Notes: generated from the letters alone by a model not told the origin. Counted from the first letter of the stretch, positions 25,795 through 34,781 are shown. The stretch is DNA of 35,678 bases from an uncultured Porphyromonadaceae bacterium (GCA_947575235.1 CANPMT010000032.1:1-35678), one strand, 5' to 3'. Numbers and translations are program-made.

Positions 25795-27285
25795 ATGATT
25801 CCACTGTCTATGAATCTTCCAAAACTACTTCTATGCTGCGCCATAGGCTCAACCGGGCTGATGTCAGCGCAAGAGGCTTCGGTTAAGTCAGCGCAAGAGG
25901 CTCCCGTCAGGTCAGCGCAAGAGACCGGGCAATGGCTCTGCGACAGCATGCCGCAGGCCTGGCAGATGACACCCCAGAGCAGCCAGACACTCCCCGCCGA
26001 CGACCAATGGTGGCACACCTTCAAAGACCCCGTACTCGACCGCCTCATATCACTGGCAGTCGCCAACAACTATAATGTGGCGGCTGCAATAAAACGTATC
26101 GACATGGCCCGTAAGTCGATACGCGAGACCGAAGCCGGTTATTTCCCAACCATATCGCTCAACGGCGGCTGGAGCCGTACCCAGGAGGCCGGCGCCATGT
26201 CGTCGCCCGTGGGACCCTCGGAGAAAAGTTCAGGATTCTCATTAGGCGCCACCATGAACTGGGAGATAGACGTGTTTGGAAGAGTCAGGACAGCAGCCAA
26301 GGCTAAGAAAGCGGCCTACCAGGCCACACGCGCCGATTACGACGCCGTATTGGTGAGCCTGTGCGCTGAACTCGCCACCGCCTACATGCAGCTGCGCACC
26401 TGCCAGAAACAGTTGGCCGTCGCCCAGGCCCATATCAAACTTCAGGAGAGGGTGGTGAGGATCACCGAGGCACGCTACGAAGCCGATTTAGGTAACATGC
26501 TCGATGTGACCCAGGCCCGCACAGTGCTATTCAACACCCAGTCGTCGCTCCCATCCTTGCGAGGCGAGATAAAGACCCTTGTCAACAGCATAGCCATACT
26601 CACGGGTGAATACCCTTCGCAGTTAGGGCTCGACCTGGCCGAGGAGAAACCCCTCCCGACCTACCGCTGCATGGTCAACACCGGAGTCCCCTCCGACCTG
26701 TTGCGACGCCGTCCCGACATAGTGGAGGCCGAGATGACATTGGGAGAATATGCCGCCCAGATAGGTGTGGCCAAGAAAGACTTCCTCCCCACATTGTCGT
26801 TTACCGGCACCATCGGCACGGCGGCCCACAACGCCGGCGACCTCTTCGGCGAGCACTCCCTCTCATACTCCGTGGCGCCACAGCTCTCATGGACACTCTT
26901 CGACGGACTGGCACGCAACTACCGCACGGCAGAGGCCAAGCTGCAGTTTGAGGCAGCCATCGACACCTACAACCTCACCGTGATGAACGCCGTGGAGGAG
27001 GTAGACAACGCACTTATAAACTACGACTCCACACTCGAAGGGATAGAGCTTCAGCAGAAGGTGGTGACCGAGAGCGAGAAAGCCCTCAACCTTGCAATCG
27101 AACTCTACACAAGCGGCCTGACCGCCTTCTCAAACGTGGTAGACGGCCAGATGAACTGGCTTGAGAGCGAGAACTCGCTCGTGGTGCTCGAAGGGAAAGC
27201 CCTGAGCACCCTCATAACGCTCTACAAAGCCCTCGGAGGAGGGTGGGAGAGTCCCGACAACGATCTTGATTATAAACTCAACTAA
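25795..27285 (+). CDS. RND efflux outer membrane factor (NodT/TolC-like)
   Basis: A 496-residue outer-membrane channel of the outer membrane efflux protein family. It has a signal peptide (cleavage near LMSA-QE), a PxxDQWWHTFKDPVLDRLI motif (about 67-83) typical of NodT-type factors, and two repeated halves of long helices with FGRVR… and FDGLARNYRTAEA (about 368-380). The DLLRRRPDIVEAE segment near 301-313 is also diagnostic. ATG 25810 is an alternative start that still leaves a full signal peptide. Just after the signal peptide is a short in-frame repeat, SAQEASVK-SAQEAPVR-SAQET. There is no lipobox at the expected position, although NodT proteins are often lipoproteins. The adaptor gene follows after 13 bases. 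Confidence 0.92.
   Translation: MIPLSMNLPKLLLCCAIGSTGLMSAQEASVKSAQEAPVRSAQETGQWLCDSMPQAWQMTPQSSQTLPADDQWWHTFKDPVLDRLISLAVANNYNVAAAIKRIDMARKSIRETEAGYFPTISLNGGWSRTQEAGAMSSPVGPSEKSSGFSLGATMNWEIDVFGRVRTAAKAKKAAYQATRADYDAVLVSLCAELATAYMQLRTCQKQLAVAQAHIKLQERVVRITEARYEADLGNMLDVTQARTVLFNTQSSLPSLRGEIKTLVNSIAILTGEYPSQLGLDLAEEKPLPTYRCMVNTGVPSDLLRRRPDIVEAEMTLGEYAAQIGVAKKDFLPTLSFTGTIGTAAHNAGDLFGEHSLSYSVAPQLSWTLFDGLARNYRTAEAKLQFEAAIDTYNLTVMNAVEEVDNALINYDSTLEGIELQQKVVTESEKALNLAIELYTSGLTAFSNVVDGQMNWLESENSLVVLEGKALSTLITLYKALGGGWESPDNDLDYKLN
25864..25925 (+). repeat. 24-base in-frame tandem repeat
   Basis: TCAGCGCAAGAGGCT-type units start at 25864, 25888 and 25912; the third copy is partial. They encode SAQEASVK, SAQEAPVR and SAQET just after the signal peptide of the outer membrane factor. 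Copy number could vary by slippage without shifting the frame. Confidence 0.8.
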
Positions 27286-27298
27286 ACAGAGATAACCT

Positions 27299-28417
27299 AT
27301 GAAAACACGATACTTGATAGCGGCATTGACAACGGTAGGAGCCCTCGGTGTCACCTCATGCCATAAAGATAAGAAACAGGCCGAAGAGGGTCCGGCCAAG
27401 ATAGACGTGGCCGAGGCATTCACCGACTCCGTAGTGCTTCACAAGACCTATCCAGGTTATCTCACGTCGAGCACCGTAGCCACCGTAGTGGCGCAGGTAG
27501 ACGGCCGCCTCCTCCGGCAGCGTTACGAATCAGGAAAATACGTCACCAAAGGTCAGCCGCTCTTCGACCTTGACCCGACACTCTACAAAGATGCCGTTGA
27601 ACGCGCCGAGGCCTCGCTTGCCTCCGCACTGAGCACACGCGACTATGCCAAGAGCCATTACGAGGCCGTGAAGAAAGCCTTCCAGTCGGAAGCCGTCTCC
27701 AAGATGGAGGTGCTATCGGCTGAGAGCAGTCTCGCCACAGCCGAAGCCGACATAAAGGACTGCCGTGCAGCCCTCCATACCGCCCGCACCAACCTCGGAT
27801 ACTGCACCATCACCGCCCCGGTATCGGGCTACATCACAGAATGCAAATACGATGTAGGGAACTACATCAACGGAAGCGGCGCCCCCGTAGAGATGGCCAC
27901 CATCTACGACAACGACACATTCAGCGCAAACTTCGAGATAGAGGACTCGCAATACGAGAAGATGGCCGGACGCACCTCCGGGATAGGGTCGCCCCTCTAC
28001 TCCGACATACCATTGCAGTTCCGCGAGCCCTTGCTGCACAAATACACTGCCACACTCTCATACGAGGCACCAGCCGTGGGCACCAACACCGGCACCATCC
28101 TCCTCAAAGGGCGCGTCAAGAATATCGACAACGAGCTCAAGAGCGGTATGTACGTCACCGTCTCACTCCCCTACGGTGTCGACCCCGATGCCATACTCAT
28201 ACGCGACGCCTCGATCGGCACCGACCAGTTGGGTAAATACGTCTACGTGGTAAACGACTCCAACAAGATAGTCTACACCCCGATAGAGGTGGGGGAGGTC
28301 TACCGCGACTCCCTGCGCATCGTCAACAAGGGTCTGAAGGCCGGCGACAAATACGTCACCAAGGCCCTCCTCACCGTCCGCGAAGGGGAAGAGGTGCAAC
28401 CCGTCATAACCAAATAA
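27299..28417 (+). CDS. RND efflux periplasmic adaptor lipoprotein
   Basis: A 372-residue membrane fusion protein of the HlyD/AcrA type, linking the inner-membrane pump to the outer membrane factor. The lipobox VTSC ends at Cys21. The order is a barrel-sandwich half (VDGRLLRQRYESGKYVTKGQPLFDLD, about 64-89), a helical hairpin (about 92-160), the second lipoyl half (TNLGYCTITAPVSGYI, about 164-179), then beta-barrel and membrane-proximal domains ending in VREGEEVQPV. Length is typical. It is 13 bases after the channel gene and 12 bases before the pump gene, so the three are one operon. The substrate is unknown. Confidence 0.93.
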   Translation: MKTRYLIAALTTVGALGVTSCHKDKKQAEEGPAKIDVAEAFTDSVVLHKTYPGYLTSSTVATVVAQVDGRLLRQRYESGKYVTKGQPLFDLDPTLYKDAVERAEASLASALSTRDYAKSHYEAVKKAFQSEAVSKMEVLSAESSLATAEADIKDCRAALHTARTNLGYCTITAPVSGYITECKYDVGNYINGSGAPVEMATIYDNDTFSANFEIEDSQYEKMAGRTSGIGSPLYSDIPLQFREPLLHKYTATLSYEAPAVGTNTGTILLKGRVKNIDNELKSGMYVTVSLPYGVDPDAILIRDASIGTDQLGKYVYVVNDSNKIVYTPIEVGEVYRDSLRIVNKGLKAGDKYVTKALLTVREGEEVQPVITK

Positions 28418-28429
28418 AACCAGGAAGCC

Positions 28430-31400
28430 ATGTTCTCTAAATTCTTCATAGACCGGCCCATCTTCGCCACGGTGCTGGCCATACTGATGGTACTTGCGGG
28501 AGCGATTACCGTCTTCACACTTCCTGTGGCGCAATATCCCGACATCACACCCCCCACCGTCATGGTCAGCGCCGACTATCCCGGCGCCGACGCCGCCACA
28601 GTGGCGCGCGCCGTGGGTGTGCCCATCGAGGAGCAGGTGAACGGAGTGGAGGGTATGCTCTACATGAGCTCCACCTCCGGATCAGACGGCAGCTACTCCC
28701 TCACCATCACCTTCGAGAACGGCACCGACCTCGACGAGGCCGCCGTAGAGGTGCAGAACCGTGTGTCAGAAGCCAATTCCCAGCTCCCCTCAGCCGTGGC
28801 CGACCAGGGAATAAGCGTCAACAAACAGAGCAGCAACAACGTGCTCTTCGTGTCATTATATTCCGACGACCCCGACCGCTACAACTCCCTCTACCTCACC
28901 AACTACGCCCAGCTGCATCTCACCGACCCTCTGTCGCGAGTCGACGGAGTGGGTGGCGTGAGCGCGTTCGGCGCCGGAGAATACAGCATGCGCATATGGC
29001 TCGACCCCGAGGCGATGCGCATACGCGAGCTCACACCGGCCGACGTCACCGCTGCCATCGAGGCACAGAATCTTGAGGTGTCGGCCGGCACCATCGGGGC
29101 CCCTCCCGGAAACGACGGCTCACAGTTCGAGCTCACTCTCACCAGCCAGGGACAGCTCTCAACGGCCGAGGAATTCGGCAACATCATACTCCGGGCCGAC
29201 GGAGCCGGAATACTGCGCCTCAAAGATGTAGCCAAGATAGAGTTAGGCAGCACAAGCTACGGAGCCGAGGCCAAGGTGAACGGTCAGGCCACCGGACTCA
29301 TAGGTATAGAGCAATTGCCCGGAGCCAACGCCCTTGACGTGGCCGACGGCGCCATCAAAGAGCTTGACCGACTGGCCGAATACTTCCCCGAAGGGGTGCA
29401 TTACCGCATAGTCGAGAACTCCACCACCTACGTTCGAGAATCGCTCGACAACGTATTCTCCACCTTCATCCTCACCTCACTCATCGTGATGGTGGTGATA
29501 CTCATCTTCCTTCAGGACTGGCGCGCCGTGGTGATACCCATGATCACCATCCCCGTATCGCTCATAGCCACCTTCGCCGTGATGAAGATAATGGGCTTCA
29601 CCCTCAACACCCTGACCCTCTTCGGCATGGTGCTCGCCATAGCCATTGTGGTAGACGACGCCATCGTGGTGGTGGAAGACTGCTCGCGAATCATCGACAA
29701 AGGTTTGCTGACACGCCGCCAGGCGGCCGAGAAAGCCATGCGCGAGCTTCAGGGTCCCGTGGTGGGAGAGGTGCTCGTGCTGCTCTCCGTATTCATCCCC
29801 ACCGCCTTCGTGAGCGGTATCACCGGACAGCTCTACAAACAGTTTGCCCTCACCATAGCCGTGTCGACAGCCTTCTCAGGCTTCAACGCCCTGACCTTGA
29901 CCCCGGCCCTCTGCGGACTCTTCCTCACCCCCCGCAAACAGAGCAAATTCTTCATCTACCGCTGGTTTAACGCCGGGTGGAGCAAGGTGGTGAACCTTTA
30001 CGAGAAGATAATCCACTGGATGCTCATCCGCCCCATAATCTCCATGATAATCTTTCTGGTGATAGCCGCCGCAGCCTTCTGGGGCTTCATAAAATGGCCC
30101 ACCAGCTACATCCCCGAAGAGGATATGGGCTACTTCATGACCTCCGTTCAGCTCCCCACCGGAGCCTCATCCGAGCGCACCGGAAAGGTTGTCGACGCCC
30201 TCTCGGACGATATCAAGAAGATACCCTACGTCAAGGATGTCATGTCTATCTCCGGATTCTCGATGATGGGTGGAGGTGCCTCCTCCAACATGGGCTCCGT
30301 GCTGGTAGTGCTCGAACCCTGGAGCAAGCGCGGCAAAGCCGGAGGTGTCAACAACGTCATAAAGATGGTCGACGAGATTTCGGCCAAATACCAGGAGGCC
30401 GTGATCTTCTCCATCAATCCCCCCGCCATACAGGGTTTGGGTGTCTCCTCCGGTCTGCAGATGCAGTTGCTCGACATCAACGACCTCGGTGCGGCCGAGA
30501 TACAGAAAGCCCTTCAGGAGGTGGAGTTGGCCGCCAAGTCCGACCCCGCCATCAAACAGGTGACGTCGCTGTATCAGGGACTTGTGCCCCAATACCTGCT
30601 CAAGGTTGACCGCGACCGCATCCAGATGTTAGGGGTAGGTATAGCCGACGTCTACAACGCCCTGACCTCCTACATGGGCGGGGCTTACGTAAACGACTTT
30701 GTAGACTTCAGCCGCACCTTCCAGGTGCGCATGCAGGGCGACGCCGCGTCGCGGGCCAATCCCGGCGATGTGATGAAACTGTCGGTGCGCAACGCCGACG
30801 GCGAGATGGTACCCTTCAGCGCCTTCTCCGCGGTAGAGGAGAGCATGGGAGAGGAGAGCGTGTCGCGCTACAACATGTACTCCACGGCATCGCTTACCGC
30901 CACATTGAACGACGGTGTCAGTTCGTCGAAAGGTATCGAGGCGATGGAGCGGATAGTGCGCGAGGCCGTAGGTAAGAACTTCTCCTACGCCTGGACCGGC
31001 ATAGCCTATCAGGAGACCGAGTCGGGCACCACCATCTCCGTAGTGTTCATCTTCGCCATAGTCATGACCATCCTTGTTCTGGCCGCCCAGTATGAGAGCT
31101 GGACCGACCCGATAGCCGTTGTGCTCAGTATGCCGATAGCGATATTGGGAACCGTGTTGGGATGTTTCTTCATGGGTCAGAGCATAAGCATCTACACCCA
31201 GATCGGCGTGATACTTCTGTTGGGAATGTCGGCCAAGAACGCGATTCTGATAGTGGAATATGCGATGGACTTCCGGAAGACCGGCATAAGCATACGACAG
31301 AGTGCGCACGACGCCGGAGTGATCCGTTTCCGACCGATCATGATGACCGCGTTGGCGTTTGTCTTCGGAGTGATGCCGATGATGTTCTCTACCGGGGCCG

Positions 31401-31645
31401 GAGCCAACAGCCGTATAGAGTTAGGCACGGCGGTAGTGTTCGGTATGGCCTTGAACGGCCTGATCGGCACGTTGTTCGTGCCCACCTTCTGGGAAGTACT
31501 GCAGACCTTCCAGGAGAAATACCTGAGCAAGCTCTTCGTCGACCCGAAAGCGAAAGCGGCAGCGGCCTCCGCTACAACCTCCGCGCCGGCCGGCACGGGA
31601 GCCGCCTCGGCCAAGGATGGCGGGAATCCCGCCGACTCAATCTAA
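28430..31645 (+). CDS. AcrB-like RND efflux pump (HAE1 family)
   Basis: A 1071-residue inner-membrane proton-driven multidrug transporter. It begins with the family N-terminus ([13 protein letters not shown]). The proton-relay pair Asp409-Asp410 lies in [14 protein letters not shown] of TM4, and the matching Lys is in [16 protein letters not shown] of TM10. [17 protein letters not shown] and [14 protein letters not shown] are conserved porter-domain segments. Twelve membrane spans and two large periplasmic loops are present. The C-terminus ends in about 35 residues rich in Ala, Ser and Thr, beyond the usual end. No regulator gene lies next to the operon. Likely substrates are drugs, bile salts or detergents, from family knowledge only. 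Confidence 0.95.
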   Translation: MFSKFFIDRPIFATVLAILMVLAGAITVFTLPVAQYPDITPPTVMVSADYPGADAATVARAVGVPIEEQVNGVEGMLYMSSTSGSDGSYSLTITFENGTDLDEAAVEVQNRVSEANSQLPSAVADQGISVNKQSSNNVLFVSLYSDDPDRYNSLYLTNYAQLHLTDPLSRVDGVGGVSAFGAGEYSMRIWLDPEAMRIRELTPADVTAAIEAQNLEVSAGTIGAPPGNDGSQFELTLTSQGQLSTAEEFGNIILRADGAGILRLKDVAKIELGSTSYGAEAKVNGQATGLIGIEQLPGANALDVADGAIKELDRLAEYFPEGVHYRIVENSTTYVRESLDNVFSTFILTSLIVMVVILIFLQDWRAVVIPMITIPVSLIATFAVMKIMGFTLNTLTLFGMVLAIAIVVDDAIVVVEDCSRIIDKGLLTRRQAAEKAMRELQGPVVGEVLVLLSVFIPTAFVSGITGQLYKQFALTIAVSTAFSGFNALTLTPALCGLFLTPRKQSKFFIYRWFNAGWSKVVNLYEKIIHWMLIRPIISMIIFLVIAAAAFWGFIKWPTSYIPEEDMGYFMTSVQLPTGASSERTGKVVDALSDDIKKIPYVKDVMSISGFSMMGGGASSNMGSVLVVLEPWSKRGKAGGVNNVIKMVDEISAKYQEAVIFSINPPAIQGLGVSSGLQMQLLDINDLGAAEIQKALQEVELAAKSDPAIKQVTSLYQGLVPQYLLKVDRDRIQMLGVGIADVYNALTSYMGGAYVNDFVDFSRTFQVRMQGDAASRANPGDVMKLSVRNADGEMVPFSAFSAVEESMGEESVSRYNMYSTASLTATLNDGVSSSKGIEAMERIVREAVGKNFSYAWTGIAYQETESGTTISVVFIFAIVMTILVLAAQYESWTDPIAVVLSMPIAILGTVLGCFFMGQSISIYTQIGVILLLGMSAKNAILIVEYAMDFRKTGISIRQSAHDAGVIRFRPIMMTALAFVFGVMPMMFSTGAGANSRIELGTAVVFGMALNGLIGTLFVPTFWEVLQTFQEKYLSKLFVDPKAKAAAASATTSAPAGTGAASAKDGGNPADSI

Positions 31646-31648
31646 GCC

Positions 31649-31694
31649 TTCACCCCTCCGGAAGATGATTGCTTCGTCCTTCCGGAGGGGTGAA
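31649..31694 (+). terminator. Strong hairpin after the RND operon
   Basis: TTCACCCCTCCGGAAG (31649-31664) and its perfect 16-base complement (31679-31694) enclose a 14-base loop, starting three bases after the pump gene's stop codon. The stem is followed by AACTAAAAACC, not by T, so it is not a textbook intrinsic terminator. It probably marks the transcript's 3' end or protects it. Confidence 0.6.
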
Positions 31695-31725
31695 AACTAA
31701 AAACCTTAAAATCCAGTCTATAAAT

Positions 31726-31757
31726 TTTGACATCAAAATAAATAAAGCTAACTTTAC
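31726..31757 (+). promoter_or_regulatory. Promoter of the ATPase cassette
   Basis: TTTG (31726-31729), 19 bases, then TAACTTTAC (31749-31757) fit the Bacteroidetes elements with one mismatch at the last base of TTTG. The start would be near 31764, with a short A-rich leader before ATG 31782. Confidence 0.65.
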
Positions 31758-31781
31758 ACCGCAAAAAGAAAAAATGATCAG

Positions 31782-33092
31782 ATGTCATCAGCCGCCAGTC
31801 AAAATACCAACAGATACACATTCAAAATCAGTCAATATCACTCCATAAGGGAGGCGAGTATAGATTTGAATGGCATCACAGTCCTTGCAGGACTAAACAG
31901 CTGTGGTAAATCCACCATAGCAAGATGGCTCTATGCATTCATCCGTTTCTCAAATGAATTCGATGAGATACAGGATGAAAAAACTGCAGACGAAATCATT
32001 ACAGCCATTGGCAATCTTGACAAAATTCAACGCAACTTAAAAGTATTGACCAAGATAGATAGAGAAGTAGCCATCCATTGGAGTATGGATTCACTTGACC
32101 ATCTTGTAAATACTTACCGTAAGGCTATTGATTCCCTATGCGGAATGATTGCCATGATTCCTGAAGATCAGCTCAAACCGAGAGAGGAATGGCTTTGGAA
32201 GGCATTAGGCATCAGTAACTACGCGGAATTGACAAAAGAGCGGCTACTTGAAAAATTCAAAGAGCAGTCTTTATTGCAAATTGAGAAGCTTTTAAATCAT
32301 GGAGAAGAGATAAAATGCGCTAAAGAATGGAGTCAACTTCAGGAGGAGATAGTGAACCGTCTTCGACTTAGACATAAGGCACCTTCCGATATGGATTTGA
32401 TTGAGAATGGCACAGGGTTGATTGTGGATGACAAATTCTTGCCCCCGTTAAGTTTAATCCGGGCTATATATATCGATTCGCCGATGTCAGTCACAAATCA
32501 AATTCATTATGGCAATCCATGTTGGGATTCTTTGATAGGGATGTTGAAATTTCCCTTAAAGCCAGTTGATGAAGGGGGTAAAGCAATAGCCTATCTGATT
32601 AAACGCATTATTGGGGGAGAGGTAGAGGTGAGAGAGGATTTGGCAGTGAGACAGGAACTGCGTTATCATCGCAAGAAAGATAACCTCGACATTCCTATAG
32701 AAGACGTTGCGACAGGTATGAAATCGTTCGCTTATATTCTGCGTCTGCTTGAGAACGGCTATCTCGACAATCAGACACTTCTGGTTATCGATGAACCGGA
32801 AGCGCATCTTCATCCGCAATGGATAGTTAAGTTTGCCAGGATACTTGTATTGCTGCATACCAGACTCGGTGTTAAGATAATGGTGGCGAGCCATAATCCT
32901 GATATGGTAGCGGCTATACAGGCTATCGGTTTAGCTGAAGGGATGGATAAGACCCTCAACTTTTATCAGGCCATTCCTGAAGAGGATGGTTTGAGCTACC
33001 GTTATGAATCAACAGGCACCTCAATTGGCCCAATATTCGACTGTTTTAACATCGCCTTAGATCGTATAGATACCTATCGCCCTCAGGAATAA
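31782..33092 (+). CDS. SMC/OLD-like AAA ATPase
   Basis: A 436-residue ATP-binding protein of the AAA_15/AAA_21 (ABC-ATPase, OLD-like) type. It starts with the usual strand pair (YTFKISQYHSIREASIDLNGITVLAG). Walker A is GLNSCGKST (37-45), a signature-like VATGMKSF lies at 309-316, Walker B LLVIDEPEAHLHP at 333-345, and the switch His371 is in VASHNPDM. The middle (about 60-300) is helical and variable and includes no zinc hook. There is no TOPRIM domain after the ATPase core, unlike OLD and GajA. The next gene follows after four bases. Both genes are AT-rich compared with the pump operon and have their own promoter. Such ATPase-plus-effector pairs are common in phage defence; that role here is inference. 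Confidence 0.88.
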   Translation: MSSAASQNTNRYTFKISQYHSIREASIDLNGITVLAGLNSCGKSTIARWLYAFIRFSNEFDEIQDEKTADEIITAIGNLDKIQRNLKVLTKIDREVAIHWSMDSLDHLVNTYRKAIDSLCGMIAMIPEDQLKPREEWLWKALGISNYAELTKERLLEKFKEQSLLQIEKLLNHGEEIKCAKEWSQLQEEIVNRLRLRHKAPSDMDLIENGTGLIVDDKFLPPLSLIRAIYIDSPMSVTNQIHYGNPCWDSLIGMLKFPLKPVDEGGKAIAYLIKRIIGGEVEVREDLAVRQELRYHRKKDNLDIPIEDVATGMKSFAYILRLLENGYLDNQTLLVIDEPEAHLHPQWIVKFARILVLLHTRLGVKIMVASHNPDMVAAIQAIGLAEGMDKTLNFYQAIPEEDGLSYRYESTGTSIGPIFDCFNIALDRIDTYRPQE

Positions 33093-33096
33093 TCTA

Positions 33097-33897
33097 ATGG
33101 AAAATATCTATCATTCACCGGATAAGGTGAAATCACATCCGCTTTATGTAAAACATGGGAAACAACTCTCGGAAATAGCCAATAAAGACTATCCAAGAGC
33201 CGGATACTTTTCCAAAGAAGATATTCCGGGGATTGATTTGGATGAATACGAGAAATCTCTGCAGACCGGATATGCGGATTGCACGGCGGATACAGTTATC
33301 GGGATAGCGGAATTAAAAGGAGATCAGCTTACAAATCACCAACTGCTTTTGGTAGAGTTCCGAATGGCGTACATAAACGCTGATAATCTCAGTTACACAA
33401 CGTTAGAGGAAAAATACAGGCACTCTAAAGACTTGCTGATACATAAAGCTCCTGACGATAAGGTTTCACCAAGGTTTGCATTGATTTTCAAGACAGAGGT
33501 AGCTTCACAAGCAAAGAGCAAGATAAGCCGATGGAGATTGGAGAGCAACAAAAAAGCCTCCAAAAATTGGGATGTTTACAATGACAGAAGTTTCTGCCAG
33601 AGCATCAGATACGGAGAAGATGTACCTGCATTGGTTTCGCCAATACTTGAGGCAACCATAAAGAGATGGTCATCAATATCGATTGACACAATCGACGAAT
33701 TATGTACATTAGTTGAAGAGATTAAAGAAACGTTTTATAAGACGTATGGTGTAGGAAGAAGTGTGGACGTATCCTACCTCCGTAAATCAATCAAAGCTAT
33801 TTTTGAGGAATTGTCAGCCCCGGAAGGAGAGGACGGGTATTATGACATAATCAAGGAAGAACTATTTGAGGAAATTGGCATACCCCTCTTTTCTTAA
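33097..33897 (+). CDS. Unknown partner protein, possible PD-(D/E)XK-like nuclease
   Basis: A 266-residue soluble protein that I do not recognise. It has no signal peptide or membrane segment. One stretch has the spacing of a divergent PD-(D/E)XK core: Asp61/Asp65 in YADCTADTVIG, then a hydrophobic strand LLLVEFRM with Glu87 and Arg89 where E-x-K is expected, then a helix with Lys106 (LEEKYRHSKDLL) and a strand FALIFK (127-132). The C-terminal third (about 180-266) is mostly helical and acidic. The start lies four bases after the ATPase stop, so the two are certainly co-transcribed and probably work together. It could instead be a substrate-binding or sensor subunit. The nuclease idea is a weak inference. 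Confidence 0.75.
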   Translation: MENIYHSPDKVKSHPLYVKHGKQLSEIANKDYPRAGYFSKEDIPGIDLDEYEKSLQTGYADCTADTVIGIAELKGDQLTNHQLLLVEFRMAYINADNLSYTTLEEKYRHSKDLLIHKAPDDKVSPRFALIFKTEVASQAKSKISRWRLESNKKASKNWDVYNDRSFCQSIRYGEDVPALVSPILEATIKRWSSISIDTIDELCTLVEEIKETFYKTYGVGRSVDVSYLRKSIKAIFEELSAPEGEDGYYDIIKEELFEEIGIPLFS

Positions 33898-33923
33898 GAC
33901 AGAGGAGGAATGCGAGAATTATA

Positions 33924-34097
33924 TTGTCCCCTGAGCAGCGCCGGGATTACGAGGCCGATCTCAAGATGGCCCGCGACTACCGTGCCGAATTGAATGGCGC
34001 CAGATACTTAGGCGAATCCAACGAGCGTGCTAAAACCATTGAAAAGTTGCGTGCCATAGGGTGGACAGAAGAGCAGATAGCCGATTTCTATAAATAA
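33924..34097 (+). pseudogene. Orphan C-terminal fragment of an Rpn/PDDEXK_2 gene
   Basis: From 33924 the frame reads LSPEQRRDYEADLKMARDY, continues through ERAKTIEKLRAIGWTEEQIADFYK and stops at 34097 (57 residues). This is the C-terminal helical tail of Rpn-family recombination-promoting nucleases (PDDEXK_2 transposase-like). No plausible start and no nuclease domain precede it. It begins about 25 bases after the partner gene ends. A 37-base block at 33943-33979 is identical to 34222-34258 in the next gene, so it is a second copy of the same module. Confidence 0.7.
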
Positions 34098-34115
34098 TCA
34101 AGTACTCACAGCTTT

Positions 34116-34358
34116 ATGAATATGGAACCGACTCAGAATTTAGCATATGCTCACCGCATGGAGATATTGCGTCGTCTGAGAAATGTAAAGGATGTAGCAG
34201 CTCTCACGCCGGAAGAGCGTTGGGATTACGAGGCCGATCTCAAGATGGCCCGCGACTATAACGCCGAATTGAAAGGTGCCTGGTACTTAGGCTGGGAAGA
34301 AGGTCGTGCCAAAGCTTACGCAGAGGCAGTTGCAAAAGGCGAAGCCAAAGAGCGGTAA
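34116..34358 (+). pseudogene. Rpn-family C-terminal remnant cut by IS66
   Basis: An 80-residue open frame (MNMEPTQNLAYAHRMEIL…) equals the region after the nuclease domain of Rpn/PDDEXK_2 proteins: LTPEERWDYEADLKMARDY, then a GWEEGRAKAYAEAVAKGEAKER tail. The nuclease domain is absent. The stop codon TAA (34356-34358) lies inside GTAAGC, the left end of the IS66 element, so the reading is truncated by the insertion and the natural tail is lost or lies beyond the element. A short internal product is known for some rpn genes, so expression is conceivable, but a remnant is the simpler view. Confidence 0.72.
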
Positions 34359-34378
34359 GCATTAATTGAAGTACACCT

Positions 34379-34408
34379 TTTGGAGGTTGTATTCGGGTTG
34401 TAATTTTG
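34379..34408 (+). promoter_or_regulatory. Promoter of the IS66 tnpA-tnpB genes
   Basis: TTTG (34379-34382), 18 bases, then TAATTTTG (34401-34408) followed by C match the Bacteroidetes elements. The -33 box lies inside the left arm of the inverted repeat at 34379-34442. Transcription would start near 34415, after the left arm. Confidence 0.7.
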
Positions 34409-34442
34409 CATTGTGCAAGTTGCACCGATAACAACCTCCAAA
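34379..34442. repeat. 12-base inverted repeat in the IS66 leader
   Basis: TTTGGAGGTTGT (34379-34390) and its exact complement ACAACCTCCAAA (34431-34442) enclose 40 bases. The right arm ends three bases before the tnpA ATG. A message from the element's own promoter would carry only the right arm. Read-through from outside would carry both and could hide the start codon region. Confidence 0.7.
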
Positions 34443-34445
34443 TTT

Positions 34446-34781
34446 ATGACCAAGTTAGAATTTGAGGAACTTCAACGTAAGTTCCAGACTAGCCAAAAGA
34501 ATCTGAAGGCTTTCCTCAAGGAGGAAGGCATAGCCTATTCAACCTACAACTATTGGAGCAAAAAACTCCGTGATGAAGCAGTCACCCTGCCAATTGCCCC
34601 GATAGAGTTGCATGAGCATCGGGATCCATATGCTACCGGAGACATATCCATGGGCAATGTGGAGTTGCCGGGAGTCACACTGGCGTTCCCCAACGGAGTC
34701 CGCGCCCATTTCGGCCGGGGCAGCGAGGGGATGCTGATGGAAGTGCTGACCAAAAGTATGAGCCATGTTCTGCCTCAATGA
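34446..34781 (+). CDS. tnpA: IS66 accessory protein TnpA
   Basis: A 111-residue protein in the TnpA position of IS66 elements. The N-terminal part is helical and resembles a helix-turn-helix DNA-binding fold (FQTSQKNLKAFLKEEGIAYSTYNYWSKKL, about 14-42). The C-terminal part (about 75-105) has the VTLAFPNGVRAHFGRG pattern typical of these proteins. ATG 34446 fits the family start; the 11 extra codons from 34413 fall in the leader inverted repeat. Its end overlaps tnpB by 17 bases. The TnpA role is needed for IS66 transposition in family members, but its chemistry is unknown. Confidence 0.85.
   Translation: MTKLEFEELQRKFQTSQKNLKAFLKEEGIAYSTYNYWSKKLRDEAVTLPIAPIELHEHRDPYATGDISMGNVELPGVTLAFPNGVRAHFGRGSEGMLMEVLTKSMSHVLPQ

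Noticed and set aside
29977..31668. Additional frames inside the RND pump gene
   Set aside because: They are Arg/His-rich shadow frames of a complete AcrB-like pump.
31649..31694. Textbook Rho-independent terminator after the RND operon
   Set aside because: The stem is perfect but no T tract follows on either strand, so I call it a 3'-end hairpin with moderate confidence.
31774..31781. Alternative ATG 31774 for the ATPase
   Set aside because: It is out of frame with the ATPase; the in-frame ATG is 31782.
34413..34445. Eleven extra N-terminal codons for TnpA
   Set aside because: They lie in the leader between the promoter and the right arm of the inverted repeat; ATG 34446 gives the expected start.
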